NCBI RefSeq assembly: GCF_000376245.1
Contig: NZ_AQXM01000048.1
Location: 1-49,492, forward strand
DNA length: 49,492 nt
DNA from: Acaricomes phytoseiuli DSM 14247
GTDB taxonomy: Bacteria > Actinomycetota > Actinomycetes > Actinomycetales > Micrococcaceae
Direction: 5' to 3'
The notes under the pieces are model-generated. The model did no database searches and had not been told where the DNA came from. It saw only the letters and a list, made by a program, of their open reading frames with translations. Within the stretch, counting starts at the first letter, position 1, and each line of letters begins with the position of its first letter. Made by a program: the position numbers and the translations under genes. Positions 25,061-33,493 of this stretch are shown in pieces.

Positions 25061-25119
25061 AACACGTCCTCAGCGCAATGGGGTAAACCTAAGGGGCGCC
25101 CATCCGCTGAGGACGTGTT
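25061..25119 (+). terminator. clpC terminator
   Basis: Perfect 15-bp arms (25061-25075 and 25105-25119) enclose a loop of 29 nt and run into a T-rich stretch. They lie 30 bp after the clpC stop. Confidence 0.85.
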
Positions 25120-25194
25120 TGTGTCTTCAGCTGCGGTTGATAATCCGCCCGGGGCGCATCAGATGAGTGCAGATCAGGAAGTGCGAGGACAGCT

Positions 25195-26493
25195 ATGGCC
25201 GATGTCGGTCTGACCGCCGGATGGTTGACGATAGTACTGCCACTACTCGGCTTGGCAGCCCTGCTCTGGCTGATCATCGGGCCGCCCCGGCACCTTCGCC
25301 GGGCAGTGCCGATCGCGCTGGCTGCCGGAGTGCTGGTGGGCTTCGGGGCTAAGATTCTGATCGATGATGTCTTCAACCCCTGGGGCGCTCCTCTGGACTG
25401 GCGCATCTATTTCTTCGCCGGGGTGGTCGTTATCGCACTGGTATTGCTGATACCGCGGCTGCTGAGTTCGCGCCGTTGGTACACCCGCCTGCTCTCCCCG
25501 CTGGCCGCGCTTCTGGTGATCCTGGCCGCGGCGGGTCAGATCAACCAGGTCTTCGGCTATTACCCCACGCTGGGCAGTCTCTGGGGCGATAACGGCGTCA
25601 GCATCGAGAACTCCTTGCCGGATCTGAACGATGCAGCACTGACCGCGCAGACGCCGACGGTACGCCAGGCTGATTGGAACCCGCCTGCGGATATGCCCAC
25701 AGAAGGCAAAGTCGTCAAGGTGCAGATCCCCGGGACGGCTTCCGGACTGACTGCCGGCGATAGCTTCATCTACATTCCGCCCGCGGCGCAGGTGGCCACG
25801 CCCGCCAATGTTCCGGTGCTGGTGCTCATCCACGGTAATCCCGGCGGTTCAGCCGATTGGTTGACCGGGGGGCGCATCGCCCAGGAGCTCGACGCCTATG
25901 CGGCGAAGAACAAAGGGCTCGCCCCGCTCGTTGTGATGGCTGACGCCAGCGGCAACTTCGCGCCCAACTGGCCGCTGTGCATGAACTCCAATGTGGGTCA
26001 GGGGGCGACCTATCTGTCTGTTGATGTGCCCAATTACGTCAAGGAGAACTTCAGCCTGGGGTTGGGCTCTGCCCGGCAGTTCGCCATTGGCGGCTTCTCC
26101 TACGGAGGCACTTGCGCGCTGCAGCTCGGCGTCGGCTACCCGCAGACCTATCCCACGTTCCTCATGATCTCCGGAGAGAAAGAGCAGACCCTTCCGGGCG
26201 GCCCACAGAAGATCATCGATACGTACTTCGGCGGCAATCAGGCAGCCTATGAGCAGTCCCGCCCCTTGCAGCAGCTGAGGACGACTAAACTGAACGGTAG
26301 TGCCGGGATAGTCGTGGTCGGAGGAAACGATGCCGGCTTCAAGGAGCAGGGTCAGCAGGCCTACCAGGCGCTCAAGGCGGCGGGTGCTGATGTGCAGTTG
26401 CAGACTCTTCCAGGCGGCCACAGCTGGGATGTCTGGAGACCCGGGCTCACGAAGAACCTGGATTGGCTCATGCAGCGTTTTGGCGTCAAGTGA
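25195..26493 (+). CDS. Membrane-anchored esterase of the antigen 85/esterase D superfamily
   Basis: The N-terminal region holds four hydrophobic helices (about 7-27, 36-55, 70-87 and 99-117). A hydrolase domain follows, probably outside the cell. Its features are the oxyanion segment VLIHGNPGGSADW, the nucleophile elbow GGFSYGG and a C-terminal GGHSWDVW carrying the likely catalytic His. This layout of a membrane domain plus putative esterase domain (PF00756-like) is common in Micrococcales. The substrate is unknown; corynomycolyl transfer is unlikely without mycolate genes. ATG 25195 follows AGGACAG. Confidence 0.83.
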   Translation: MADVGLTAGWLTIVLPLLGLAALLWLIIGPPRHLRRAVPIALAAGVLVGFGAKILIDDVFNPWGAPLDWRIYFFAGVVVIALVLLIPRLLSSRRWYTRLLSPLAALLVILAAAGQINQVFGYYPTLGSLWGDNGVSIENSLPDLNDAALTAQTPTVRQADWNPPADMPTEGKVVKVQIPGTASGLTAGDSFIYIPPAAQVATPANVPVLVLIHGNPGGSADWLTGGRIAQELDAYAAKNKGLAPLVVMADASGNFAPNWPLCMNSNVGQGATYLSVDVPNYVKENFSLGLGSARQFAIGGFSYGGTCALQLGVGYPQTYPTFLMISGEKEQTLPGGPQKIIDTYFGGNQAAYEQSRPLQQLRTTKLNGSAGIVVVGGNDAGFKEQGQQAYQALKAAGADVQLQTLPGGHSWDVWRPGLTKNLDWLMQRFGVK

Positions 26494-26560
26494 GTTTTCC
26501 CGACTGCCGGTACCGGCGGCGAAATGTCGAAACCGTGCCCCGATGTGATAGACCGGTTGC

Positions 26561-28639
26561 ATGAACGCTATGACCGGCGATGATGCCGCTCCCGCTGCAG
26601 GCTCGGCTCCGGCACCGTTTGGCGACCTCGAGCAGTACCTGAAGATTCCGAGGCTCAGCGGCTTGGCGCTCAGCCCGGATGATGGGCGCTTGGTTACTAC
26701 CGTGAGCACACTGACCCCGGAGCGCACCGGATTCCGCAGCGCCTTGTGGCAGGTTGATCCATCGGGGCAGCAGGAGGCCGCCCGGTTGACCCAGAGCGTT
26801 GAAGGTGAGTCCGCCCCCGGCTTCACAGCTGATGGAACTCTGCTCTTCCTGTCCAAGCGGCCCTCGGGGAACAAGGAAACTGCGGCGGAGAATCCGGAGG
26901 TCTCGCTCTGGGAGCTGCCGGCCGGCGGCGGAGAAGCGCGGCTGCGGTGTACTCGCCCGGGCGGTATCAGCGGTTTCTGGACGCAGCCGGCAACGCAGAC
27001 AGTGATTGTCGACGCCACGATGCTCGCCGGTGCGGCCGATGACGAGGAAGAGGCCCGCCTGCGCAAGGTCCGGAAAGAGAAGAAGATCTCCGCCATACTG
27101 CACAGCGGTTACCCCGTACGGTATTGGGATCATGATCTTGGACCCGCTGAACGGCGGCTTTTCGCCCTCGAGAAAGAAGAAGAAAACGAGGTAACTCGAC
27201 TGCGGTCGCTGAGCAGTGACATCGGCAGGGGCCTCTTTGAAGCCGATGTCCAGCTCAGCCCGGATGGCCGGATGCTCCTGGCCGGAGTCTTCGTTCCGGG
27301 TGAGGCTGCGGAGAGCACCCGGCGTATCGAGCGGATCGACACCGTTACCGGGCGCCGCGAAATCCTCGCGGAAGATTCTGGGGCGGCCCTACACCCTGGC
27401 CCGATCAGCCCGGATGGCTCCCGGGCGGTGATCGTCAGGGATCAGCACACCACTCCCACAGATGCGCCGCAGAGCACCTTGTGCCTGCTGGATCTGACGG
27501 CTGCCGCGGGCTCCGCTGAGCTCGTGGAACTGGTTCCGGGCTGGGATCGCTGGGGAAACCCGCAGGCCTGGCTGCCCGATGGCCGTACGCTCGTCGTCAC
27601 GGCAGATCACCACGGCCGCGGGCCGATCTTCCTCCTGGACACCGAGGCGCAGGAGATCCGGCAGCTGACCCGTGATGACGCTGTCTACACCGATGTTCTG
27701 GCCGCCCCGGACGGCTCCGCACTCTATGCTTTGCGCAACTCCTACGCTTTCCCGCCGGAACCGGTGAGCATCGACCCGGTGAGCGGCGAGGTGCGGCTAC
27801 TGCGCGGGCCCGTGCAGCGGCCGGAGCTACCGGGCCGCTTGGAAGAGCTCACGGCAACGGCCAGTGATGGCACGCCGGTGCGCTCCTGGCTGGTTCTGCC
27901 CGAGGGCAGCGGCCCGCATCCACTGCTGCTGTGGATTCATGGCGGTCCGCTGAATTCCTGGAACGCCTGGACCTGGCGCTGGAACCCCTGGATTCTCGCC
28001 GCGCGTGGCTACGCCGTGCTGCTGCCGGATCCGGCGCTCTCCACGGGATACGGGCAGGATTTCATTCAGCGCGGCTGGGGTCGCTGGGGTGCCGAGCCGT
28101 TCACCGATCTGATGGCGACTACCGATGCCGCCGTGGCCCGGCCGGATATCGATGCTGGGCGCACCGCGGCGATGGGCGGTTCCTTCGGCGGTTATATGGC
28201 CAACTGGGTCGCCGGCCACACCGATCGATTCCGGGCCATCGTCAGCCATGCGAGTCTCTGGGAACTACCGGGTTTCGGCACGAGCACAGACGCGGCTAAC
28301 TACTGGCGTCAGGAAATTAGCCCGGAGATGGCCGTACAGAACTCTCCGGACATTGCGGTCACCAGCATCAAGACCCCGATGCTGGTGATCCACGGGGATA
28401 AGGACTACCGGGTGCCGATCGGCGAAGGGCTGAGCCTGTGGTACCAGCTTCTGGCGGAATCCGCTTTAGCCACCGATGCCGAAGGGCGCACCCCGCATCG
28501 ATTCCTGTACTTCCCGGACGAGAATCACTGGATCCTCAGCCCGCAGCACGCCCGGATCTGGTACGCCGTGGTCGAGTCCTTCCTCGCGGAGCATGTACTG
28601 GGAACCGATGTTCCGCTGCCTGAGGAATTGGGCCTATGA
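26561..28639 (+). CDS. S9-family prolyl oligopeptidase-like peptidase
   Basis: A 692-aa serine peptidase with an N-terminal beta-propeller-type region (repeats of the kind LSPDGRMLLAG and SPDGSRAVI). The C-terminal alpha/beta-hydrolase domain has nucleophile GGSFGGYM (about residue 543), an Asp in HGDKDYRVP and a His in DENHWIL. These fit a dipeptidyl or acylaminoacyl peptidase acting on peptides in the cytoplasm; no signal peptide is seen. A second ATG three codons in (26570) is possible. The stop overlaps the next gene (ATGA). Confidence 0.92.
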   Translation: MNAMTGDDAAPAAGSAPAPFGDLEQYLKIPRLSGLALSPDDGRLVTTVSTLTPERTGFRSALWQVDPSGQQEAARLTQSVEGESAPGFTADGTLLFLSKRPSGNKETAAENPEVSLWELPAGGGEARLRCTRPGGISGFWTQPATQTVIVDATMLAGAADDEEEARLRKVRKEKKISAILHSGYPVRYWDHDLGPAERRLFALEKEEENEVTRLRSLSSDIGRGLFEADVQLSPDGRMLLAGVFVPGEAAESTRRIERIDTVTGRREILAEDSGAALHPGPISPDGSRAVIVRDQHTTPTDAPQSTLCLLDLTAAAGSAELVELVPGWDRWGNPQAWLPDGRTLVVTADHHGRGPIFLLDTEAQEIRQLTRDDAVYTDVLAAPDGSALYALRNSYAFPPEPVSIDPVSGEVRLLRGPVQRPELPGRLEELTATASDGTPVRSWLVLPEGSGPHPLLLWIHGGPLNSWNAWTWRWNPWILAARGYAVLLPDPALSTGYGQDFIQRGWGRWGAEPFTDLMATTDAAVARPDIDAGRTAAMGGSFGGYMANWVAGHTDRFRAIVSHASLWELPGFGTSTDAANYWRQEISPEMAVQNSPDIAVTSIKTPMLVIHGDKDYRVPIGEGLSLWYQLLAESALATDAEGRTPHRFLYFPDENHWILSPQHARIWYAVVESFLAEHVLGTDVPLPEELGL

Positions 28640-29229
28640 GCGATCCGCAACTGCACCAGGTCGACGGGGAGGCCGCCAATAGCGAGATCACCGTGCGGCC
28701 CGCCCGGACGACCGATGTGCCGGGGGTCAAGGCTCTGGTGGACCCGCTGGTTGAGCGCCGGGTTCTCGTCGCCAAGGAGACCGTGGCGTATTACGAGGGA
28801 CTCCAAGGGATCATGGTCGCCGAGCATAACGGGCGGCTGGTGGGCTGCGGGGCGCTCCATGTGATGTGGCAAGACCTGGCTGAAGTCCGCACGCTCGCCG
28901 TGGCACCGGGTTGGCTCGGCCTCGGCGTCGGCCACCGGCTTGTCGAGGAGCTCATCGCTCGGGCGCGTGAGCTGGGAGTCAGCAGACTCTTCTGCCTGAC
29001 CTTCGAGGTGGACTTCTTCCGCCGCCACGATTTCGCGCCCATGACCGAAGCGGAGAGCGAACCCAGTAAGCTGGGCCAGGCCGGTGAAAACACCGGTCAC
29101 GATGCAGTCACCCCCGAGGTGTACGCGGAACTCCTGCGCTCCCCGGATGAAGGCGTCGCCGAGTTCCTGGACTTGGCCAGAGTCAAGCCGAATACTCTGG
29201 GTAATACCCGGATGATCCGCAGGTTGTGA
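28636..29229 (+). CDS. argA: GNAT acetyltransferase, short ArgA-type amino-acid N-acetyltransferase
   Basis: A 197-aa GNAT protein with the acetyl-CoA loop region VRTLAVAPGWLGLGVGHRLVEELIARARELG. The FEVDFFRRHDF segment is typical of short ArgA proteins such as Rv2747, which acetylate glutamate for arginine synthesis. Its C-terminal tail (residues 130-197) extends beyond the minimal fold. It overlaps the S9 peptidase stop by 4 bp. The symbol rests on family resemblance only; other amino-acid acetyltransferases are possible. Confidence 0.78.
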   Translation: MSDPQLHQVDGEAANSEITVRPARTTDVPGVKALVDPLVERRVLVAKETVAYYEGLQGIMVAEHNGRLVGCGALHVMWQDLAEVRTLAVAPGWLGLGVGHRLVEELIARARELGVSRLFCLTFEVDFFRRHDFAPMTEAESEPSKLGQAGENTGHDAVTPEVYAELLRSPDEGVAEFLDLARVKPNTLGNTRMIRRL

Positions 29230-29237
29230 GAGTTCCT

Positions 29238-29933
29238 ATGACAGTGACTTTGATTATCGTTGCGCACAGCACCCGGCTCGCCGAAGGCGTCGCTGAACTC
29301 GTGAGCGAGATGGCTCCGCAGGCGCAGATCCTGCCCGCTGGCGGAGACCAGGACGGCTCTGCCGGGATTTCCCGGACCAAAGTCGCTGCCGCAGTAGAAC
29401 AGGCCGGCGGCCCCGTGCTCCTGCTCACCGATGTCGGCCCTGCGGCAGAAGTAGCGGAAGCCGTGCTGGCGGAGGTGGCGCATCCGGAGCTCGCGCAGCT
29501 GGCTCAGGCACCGCTCGTGGAAGGCGCTGTGGCCGCGGCACTGCAGGCACAATCCGGTGGCAGCCTGGCCGAGGTGCGTCAGGCCGCGGAAAGCGCGCTC
29601 TGGCCGGAAGCTTGGCCGATAGTTGCGAGTCAGCGAACCGTTGAGCATAGTGCCCCGCAGGATCAGCCTCGGCCGCGCAAGGTGAGCATCGAGGTGGTGC
29701 TGGTCAATCCGCTGGGTCTGCATGCCCGCCCGGCCGCGACGCTCGCGGCCGCGTTGAGCGCCCTCGACACCGATATCGAGATCAACGGGGTCGATGGTCA
29801 GTCAGTCATGATGCTGATGTCTCTGGGCGCTCAGCAGGGTAGTACGCTCAAGGTGACCGCGCGCGGCCCCGATGCTCAGCGCGCAGTCGAGTTGGTGCAC
29901 GCGAAGGTCACCGAGGGGTTCGGCGAGATCTGA
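29238..29933 (+). CDS. dhaM: Dihydroxyacetone kinase phosphoryl-donor subunit DhaM (EIIA-HPr fusion)
   Basis: Two PTS domains in one chain. Residues 1 to about 130 form an EIIA-mannose-like domain, with phospho-His in IIVAHSTRLAEG and the segment VLLLTDVGPA. From about 145 comes an HPr domain with NPLGLHARPAAT as phospho-His site. This matches DhaM without its enzyme I-like part. In known systems it passes phosphate to DhaL for dihydroxyacetone phosphorylation, but no dhaK or dhaL is nearby. I choose ATG 29238, since MTVTLIIVAHS is the family-typical start. An in-frame GTG at 29226 overlaps the previous stop. Confidence 0.85.
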   Translation: MTVTLIIVAHSTRLAEGVAELVSEMAPQAQILPAGGDQDGSAGISRTKVAAAVEQAGGPVLLLTDVGPAAEVAEAVLAEVAHPELAQLAQAPLVEGAVAAALQAQSGGSLAEVRQAAESALWPEAWPIVASQRTVEHSAPQDQPRPRKVSIEVVLVNPLGLHARPAATLAAALSALDTDIEINGVDGQSVMMLMSLGAQQGSTLKVTARGPDAQRAVELVHAKVTEGFGEI

Positions 29934-29960
29934 CCGCCGAGGAGTCGCCGAGTACCTGTA

Positions 29961-30359
29961 TCAGCTGCGGTACTGGGAGAGCTGGATGAGGTTGCCGCAG
30001 GTGTCATCGAGGATGGCCGTGGTCACCGGACCCAGATCTTTCGGCTCTTGCGCGAACCGCACACCGAGCTCGCGGAGCCGTTCGTATTCGGCTCTGACGT
30101 CCTCGACCGCGAAGGCGGTCAGCGGGATACCATCGGCGAAAAGCGTTGCTTTGAAGGTTTTGGCCGCCGGATGCGCATCGGGCTCCAGCACCAGTTCTGT
30201 GCCGTCAGGAGCCTCTGGGGAGACTACCGTGAGCCAGCGGTGTTCACCGGCTGAGACATCCGTTTTCTTCAGGAAGCCAAGGGTGTCGGTGTAGAAGTTC
30301 AGAGCGCGCTCTTGGTCATCAACGTAGACACTGCTCAGATTGATCAGCATGGTGTTCAT
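29961..30359 (-). CDS. VOC-family (glyoxalase/bleomycin-resistance fold) protein
   Basis: A 132-aa single VOC domain with two beta-alpha-beta-beta-beta modules: SVYVDDQERALNFYTDTLGF at the start, and VRAEYERLRELGVRF with DDTCGNLIQLSQY at the end. The C-terminal GN-IQL pattern is typical of metal-binding VOC enzymes or dioxygenase-like proteins. The substrate cannot be inferred. The next minus-strand gene (mutY) starts upstream and ends 9 bp before this start, so both may be transcribed together. Confidence 0.88.
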   Translation of the reverse strand: MNTMLINLSSVYVDDQERALNFYTDTLGFLKKTDVSAGEHRWLTVVSPEAPDGTELVLEPDAHPAAKTFKATLFADGIPLTAFAVEDVRAEYERLRELGVRFAQEPKDLGPVTTAILDDTCGNLIQLSQYRS

Positions 30360-30368
30360 TGTTGCATG

Positions 30369-31346
30369 TCAGGAAGGAAGCGCCAGCCCCGCCTCGGTGC
30401 GGACCGCCAGACCATCCGCTACGAGACCTTCCAGAATGCGCTCCAGCCGGCTGGGTTCGCTGTCCAGGGCATAGAGCCGAGTGAGTTCCGGTGGCTGGGC
30501 TCGCTGATCCAGTCGGACGGCCGGTGCATGCAAGAGTTCTCCTGGCACCGGATGCTCTGCGGCGCGCAGTACTGCCATCACCGCGCCGCGCAGTTGCCGG
30601 TCGGTTCCGGCCCATGGTTGGCCTTTGGGCTGATAGCTGGGTGCGGGTTTCCCTGCGGCGATCCAGGCGCATTCCGTGCTGACCGGGCAGATGCTGCACT
30701 GCGGGCTGCGGGCGGTGCACACCAGGGCGCCCAGCTCCATGACGGCCGCATTCCAACTGACTGCTTCGCCGGGATCTTCGGGAAGCAACTCTTCGGCCAG
30801 TCGCATCTCCGCAGCGGTCAGAATCGGTGCGGGCAGGGCGTCTCCCTGGAAAAGCCGCGCTTCGACTCGCCGGATATTGGTGTCCACGACCGTGCTGCGA
30901 AGGCCGAAGGCAAAGGTTGCCACCGCTGCTGCGGTGTAGTCCCCGATTCCCGGAAGGGCGCGCAGCTCCGGGATGCTCTGCGGTACGATGCCGCCGTGAT
31001 CGGAGGCGATCTTGGTGGCCGCCGCGTGCAAGCGCAGTGCCCGCCGCGGGTATCCCAGCCGCCCCCAGGCCCGTACGGCTTCGCCGCTGGAATCGGCGGC
31101 GAGTGCGGCGGGCTCGGGCCAGCGGTCCAGCCACTGTTGCCAGACTGGGAGCACCCGCACCACCGGGGTCTGCTGCAGCATCACTTCGCTGACGAGGACG
31201 CCCCAGGCAGTCCGCTCAGGATGCCGCCAGGGCAGATCCCGCTGCTCCCGGGCGAACCAGTCGGTCACCCGCTGCCGGATCTGCGTGATCGAAGTGGAGG
31301 CAGCAGCAGAGATTGTATGAGCAGTGCCGTCCGGGAGGTCAGTCAT
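30369..31346 (-). CDS. mutY: A/G-specific adenine DNA glycosylase MutY
   Basis: MutY removes adenine mispaired with 8-oxoguanine. The catalytic Glu54 lies in SEVMLQQT, the helix-hairpin-helix is LPGIGDYTAAAV (131-142), and the catalytic Asp155 is in VVDTNIRRVEAR. The 4Fe-4S cysteines are at 210, 217, 220 and 226 (C-x6-C-x2-C-x5-C). The 325-aa length and short C-terminus match actinobacterial MutY, which has a reduced 8-oxoG-recognition domain. It is found close to disA and radA, as in M. tuberculosis. Confidence 0.95.
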   Translation of the reverse strand: MTDLPDGTAHTISAAASTSITQIRQRVTDWFAREQRDLPWRHPERTAWGVLVSEVMLQQTPVVRVLPVWQQWLDRWPEPAALAADSSGEAVRAWGRLGYPRRALRLHAAATKIASDHGGIVPQSIPELRALPGIGDYTAAAVATFAFGLRSTVVDTNIRRVEARLFQGDALPAPILTAAEMRLAEELLPEDPGEAVSWNAAVMELGALVCTARSPQCSICPVSTECAWIAAGKPAPSYQPKGQPWAGTDRQLRGAVMAVLRAAEHPVPGELLHAPAVRLDQRAQPPELTRLYALDSEPSRLERILEGLVADGLAVRTEAGLALPS

Positions 31347-31452
31347 CTATCCCACGGTATCCCTCTTCGGGCATTCTGACCGCCCTGACCGCACCGCGGG
31401 CTCAAGGCGGTCACTGGCCGCGTGCCCGGGTTGGAAGCAGTAGGCTTGAGCA

Positions 31453-32106
31453 ATGAGCGAGCATGGCAGAGTTTCCCCGGCGGTGTACCGGCGGCGCAGG
31501 CTCGTCGCGGGCATGGCGGCGCTCGTGATCGTGTTCCTCGTGGGTTGGGCAGTGGTGTCGCTCATCAGTGGCCTCAGCGGAGGCTCTGGTAGCCAGGCTG
31601 CCGGCACGGATTCAACGCCGACTGCTTCTGTCACCAGTGCACCCGCCGCCACAACAGAAACAGAGTCGGGCTCAGCATCGCCCAGTACCGCTCCGGCCAG
31701 CTCGGCGCCGCCCTGCGATCCGGCCCAGATCTCTCTTGCCGCCAGCACGGACGCCCCCAGTTACAACGCGGGGCAGAATCCGGTGCTGACTCTGACCGTG
31801 ACGAATACCGGCAGCGCCGCCTGTGAGCTCAACCTGGGTACCTCGCAGATGGAATTCCTGGTGAACAGAGGGGAGGATCGGGTGTTCTCCTCAACAGACT
31901 GCCGGCAGGATCCACAGGATCTACAGCGCACACTGGCCTCAGGGGCCACGGAGAAAGCCAATTTCTCCTGGAACCGCACTCGGAGCGTCCCGGGCTGCAC
32001 TCCGGTCCCCGAAATTCCGCCAGCCGGGCCCGGCAGCACGTACACGCTGACTGTGAAGCTCGGGGCGATGATGTCACCGCCGGAAGCGTTCGTCCTTGCT
32101 TCCTGA
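31453..32106 (+). CDS. Membrane-anchored protein with Ser/Thr-rich linker, unknown function
   Basis: A 217-aa protein with a short basic N-terminus, one transmembrane helix (about 17-40) and a long Ser/Thr/Ala/Pro-rich linker (about 42-86). An extracytoplasmic domain with four cysteines follows, and its VLTLTVTNTGSAACELNL and TYTLTVKL segments suggest a beta-sandwich. Cys pairs could form disulfides. I do not recognise the family with certainty. It is divergent from mutY and converges on disA, with a 45-bp gap. Confidence 0.75.
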   Translation: MSEHGRVSPAVYRRRRLVAGMAALVIVFLVGWAVVSLISGLSGGSGSQAAGTDSTPTASVTSAPAATTETESGSASPSTAPASSAPPCDPAQISLAASTDAPSYNAGQNPVLTLTVTNTGSAACELNLGTSQMEFLVNRGEDRVFSSTDCRQDPQDLQRTLASGATEKANFSWNRTRSVPGCTPVPEIPPAGPGSTYTLTVKLGAMMSPPEAFVLAS

Positions 32107-32151
32107 CGCCTCCTGACTTCTCTCGGTCTGGAGACTCAATTCGAGATGAAA

Positions 32152-33228
32152 CTAGAGGAAGCGATCGAGCAGGCTCGCTTCGGCAATCCTGGACAGCCCC
32201 TCCCGGACGGCTCGGGCGCGCTGCTCGCCGATGCCTTCCACGACCCTGAGTTCTTCGATACTGGCCGCCATCAGATTCTGCAAGCCGTCGAAGCGCTCGA
32301 CTAGCCGTTCGGCGACTAGCCGCGGAAGCGAGGTGAACCCTGCGAGCAAACGGTAACCGCGCGGATGCAGGAGGGCTTCGAGGGAGCCGGAGGCGTTGGC
32401 GAGCCCCGTGGTCGTTGCAATCCGGTTGAGGTCGATGAGTTCCGTCGGGCTCAAGGCTTGCAGGCTGGCTACTGCGGCTTCGATTTCCTCCGCATCGAGT
32501 TCTTGCGGCGAGTAGTCCTGGATCACCAGTTCACTCCCACGGTCCCGGCTGGCGGTGAGCTCGTCCATCTGCAGAGACAGCAGGCGGCCGTCATCACCGA
32601 GTTCCAGCAAATACTGATTGATCTCCTCTGAGATCCTCCGCACCATCTCCTGCCGTTGCAGGACGACGACGACGTCTCGTACCGTGACTAGTGCTTCGAT
32701 TTCTAGGGCGGAGAGCGAGGCGGTCACCTGGTCCAGCCGCGCCCGGTAGCGTTCCAAGGTGGCCAGCGCCTGATTCGCCCTGGCGAGTACTTTCTCTGAG
32801 CCTTCCAGGACGTAGCGCAGCCCCTGGACGTAGAGCGCGATGGTCTGCATGGACTGGCTCACCGAGATCACCGGCAGTCCGGTCTGGATGGCCACTCTTT
32901 CCGCGGTGCGGTGCCGGGTGCCGGATTCCTGGGTCTCGATCGCCGGATCCGGTACCAACTGCACACCGGCTCGCAGGATCCGGGCAGCGTCCCGGTCACA
33001 GACGATGGCCCCGTCCATCTTCGCTAATTCGCGCAGCCGGGTAGGCGCGAATTCGGTATCGATCTCGAAACCGCCGGAGCAGAGCGATTCGACGCTACGG
33101 TCATAGCCCAGGACGATGAGGGCACCGGTGCGCCCGCGCAGAATCCGTTCCAGCCCGTCGCGCAGAGGGGTTCCAGGGGCCACTCTGGCCAGCGTGATGC
33201 GCAGGGCTTCCTCCGGGCTGCGAACCAT
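32152..33228 (-). CDS. disA: DNA-integrity scanning diadenylate cyclase DisA
   Basis: DisA makes cyclic di-AMP from two ATP and scans DNA. The catalytic DGA motif is at 72-74, and the nucleotide-binding GTRHRT is at 103-108. A helical spine and a C-terminal RuvA-like helix-hairpin-helix domain follow (VVEGIGEQRARAVREGL). The 358-aa length is normal. ATG at 33228-33226 has GGAAGG upstream. It is transcribed in the same direction as radA, the conserved pair, but after a probable terminator. Confidence 0.96.
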   Translation of the reverse strand: MVRSPEEALRITLARVAPGTPLRDGLERILRGRTGALIVLGYDRSVESLCSGGFEIDTEFAPTRLRELAKMDGAIVCDRDAARILRAGVQLVPDPAIETQESGTRHRTAERVAIQTGLPVISVSQSMQTIALYVQGLRYVLEGSEKVLARANQALATLERYRARLDQVTASLSALEIEALVTVRDVVVVLQRQEMVRRISEEINQYLLELGDDGRLLSLQMDELTASRDRGSELVIQDYSPQELDAEEIEAAVASLQALSPTELIDLNRIATTTGLANASGSLEALLHPRGYRLLAGFTSLPRLVAERLVERFDGLQNLMAASIEELRVVEGIGEQRARAVREGLSRIAEASLLDRFL

Positions 33229-33462
33229 GGTCCATCCTTCCGCTGCGAATCACCTTCTCATCCTGATGAGCCGGATGCTGCTGCTCAGGACGGAAGGCAT
33301 CGTTGAGAACTATCGTCGGAGTGCTTAAGCCGTGCCGCCGAGTCCTGATGGTCTGATCTGCTCTGGCACCGGGGCGCCGTCTCTGACTTCATAGCCGCAT
33401 CAGATCTACTCATAGTCTAAGCGGTAGCAGAGCGACCCGAACGATCGATCCGCAGGGCTGCT

Positions 33463-33493
33463 GAGAATGGGTGGCGCGAGCTCACCCGTTCTC
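33463..33493 (-). terminator. Hairpin across the radA stop codon
   Basis: 11-bp arms 33463-33473 and 33483-33493 pair with one G-U or A-C position. The radA stop (33482-33484) lies at the base of the 3' arm. No T-run follows, so termination may be partial. Confidence 0.45.

Noticed and set aside
25195-26493. Mycolyltransferase (antigen 85) assignment
   Set aside because: The esterase core is similar, but the membrane domain and the probable lack of mycolates in this lineage make it unsafe.
30312-31379. 355-codon open frame on the plus strand
   Set aside because: Antisense shadow of mutY and part of the VOC gene; MutY motifs are complete on the other strand.
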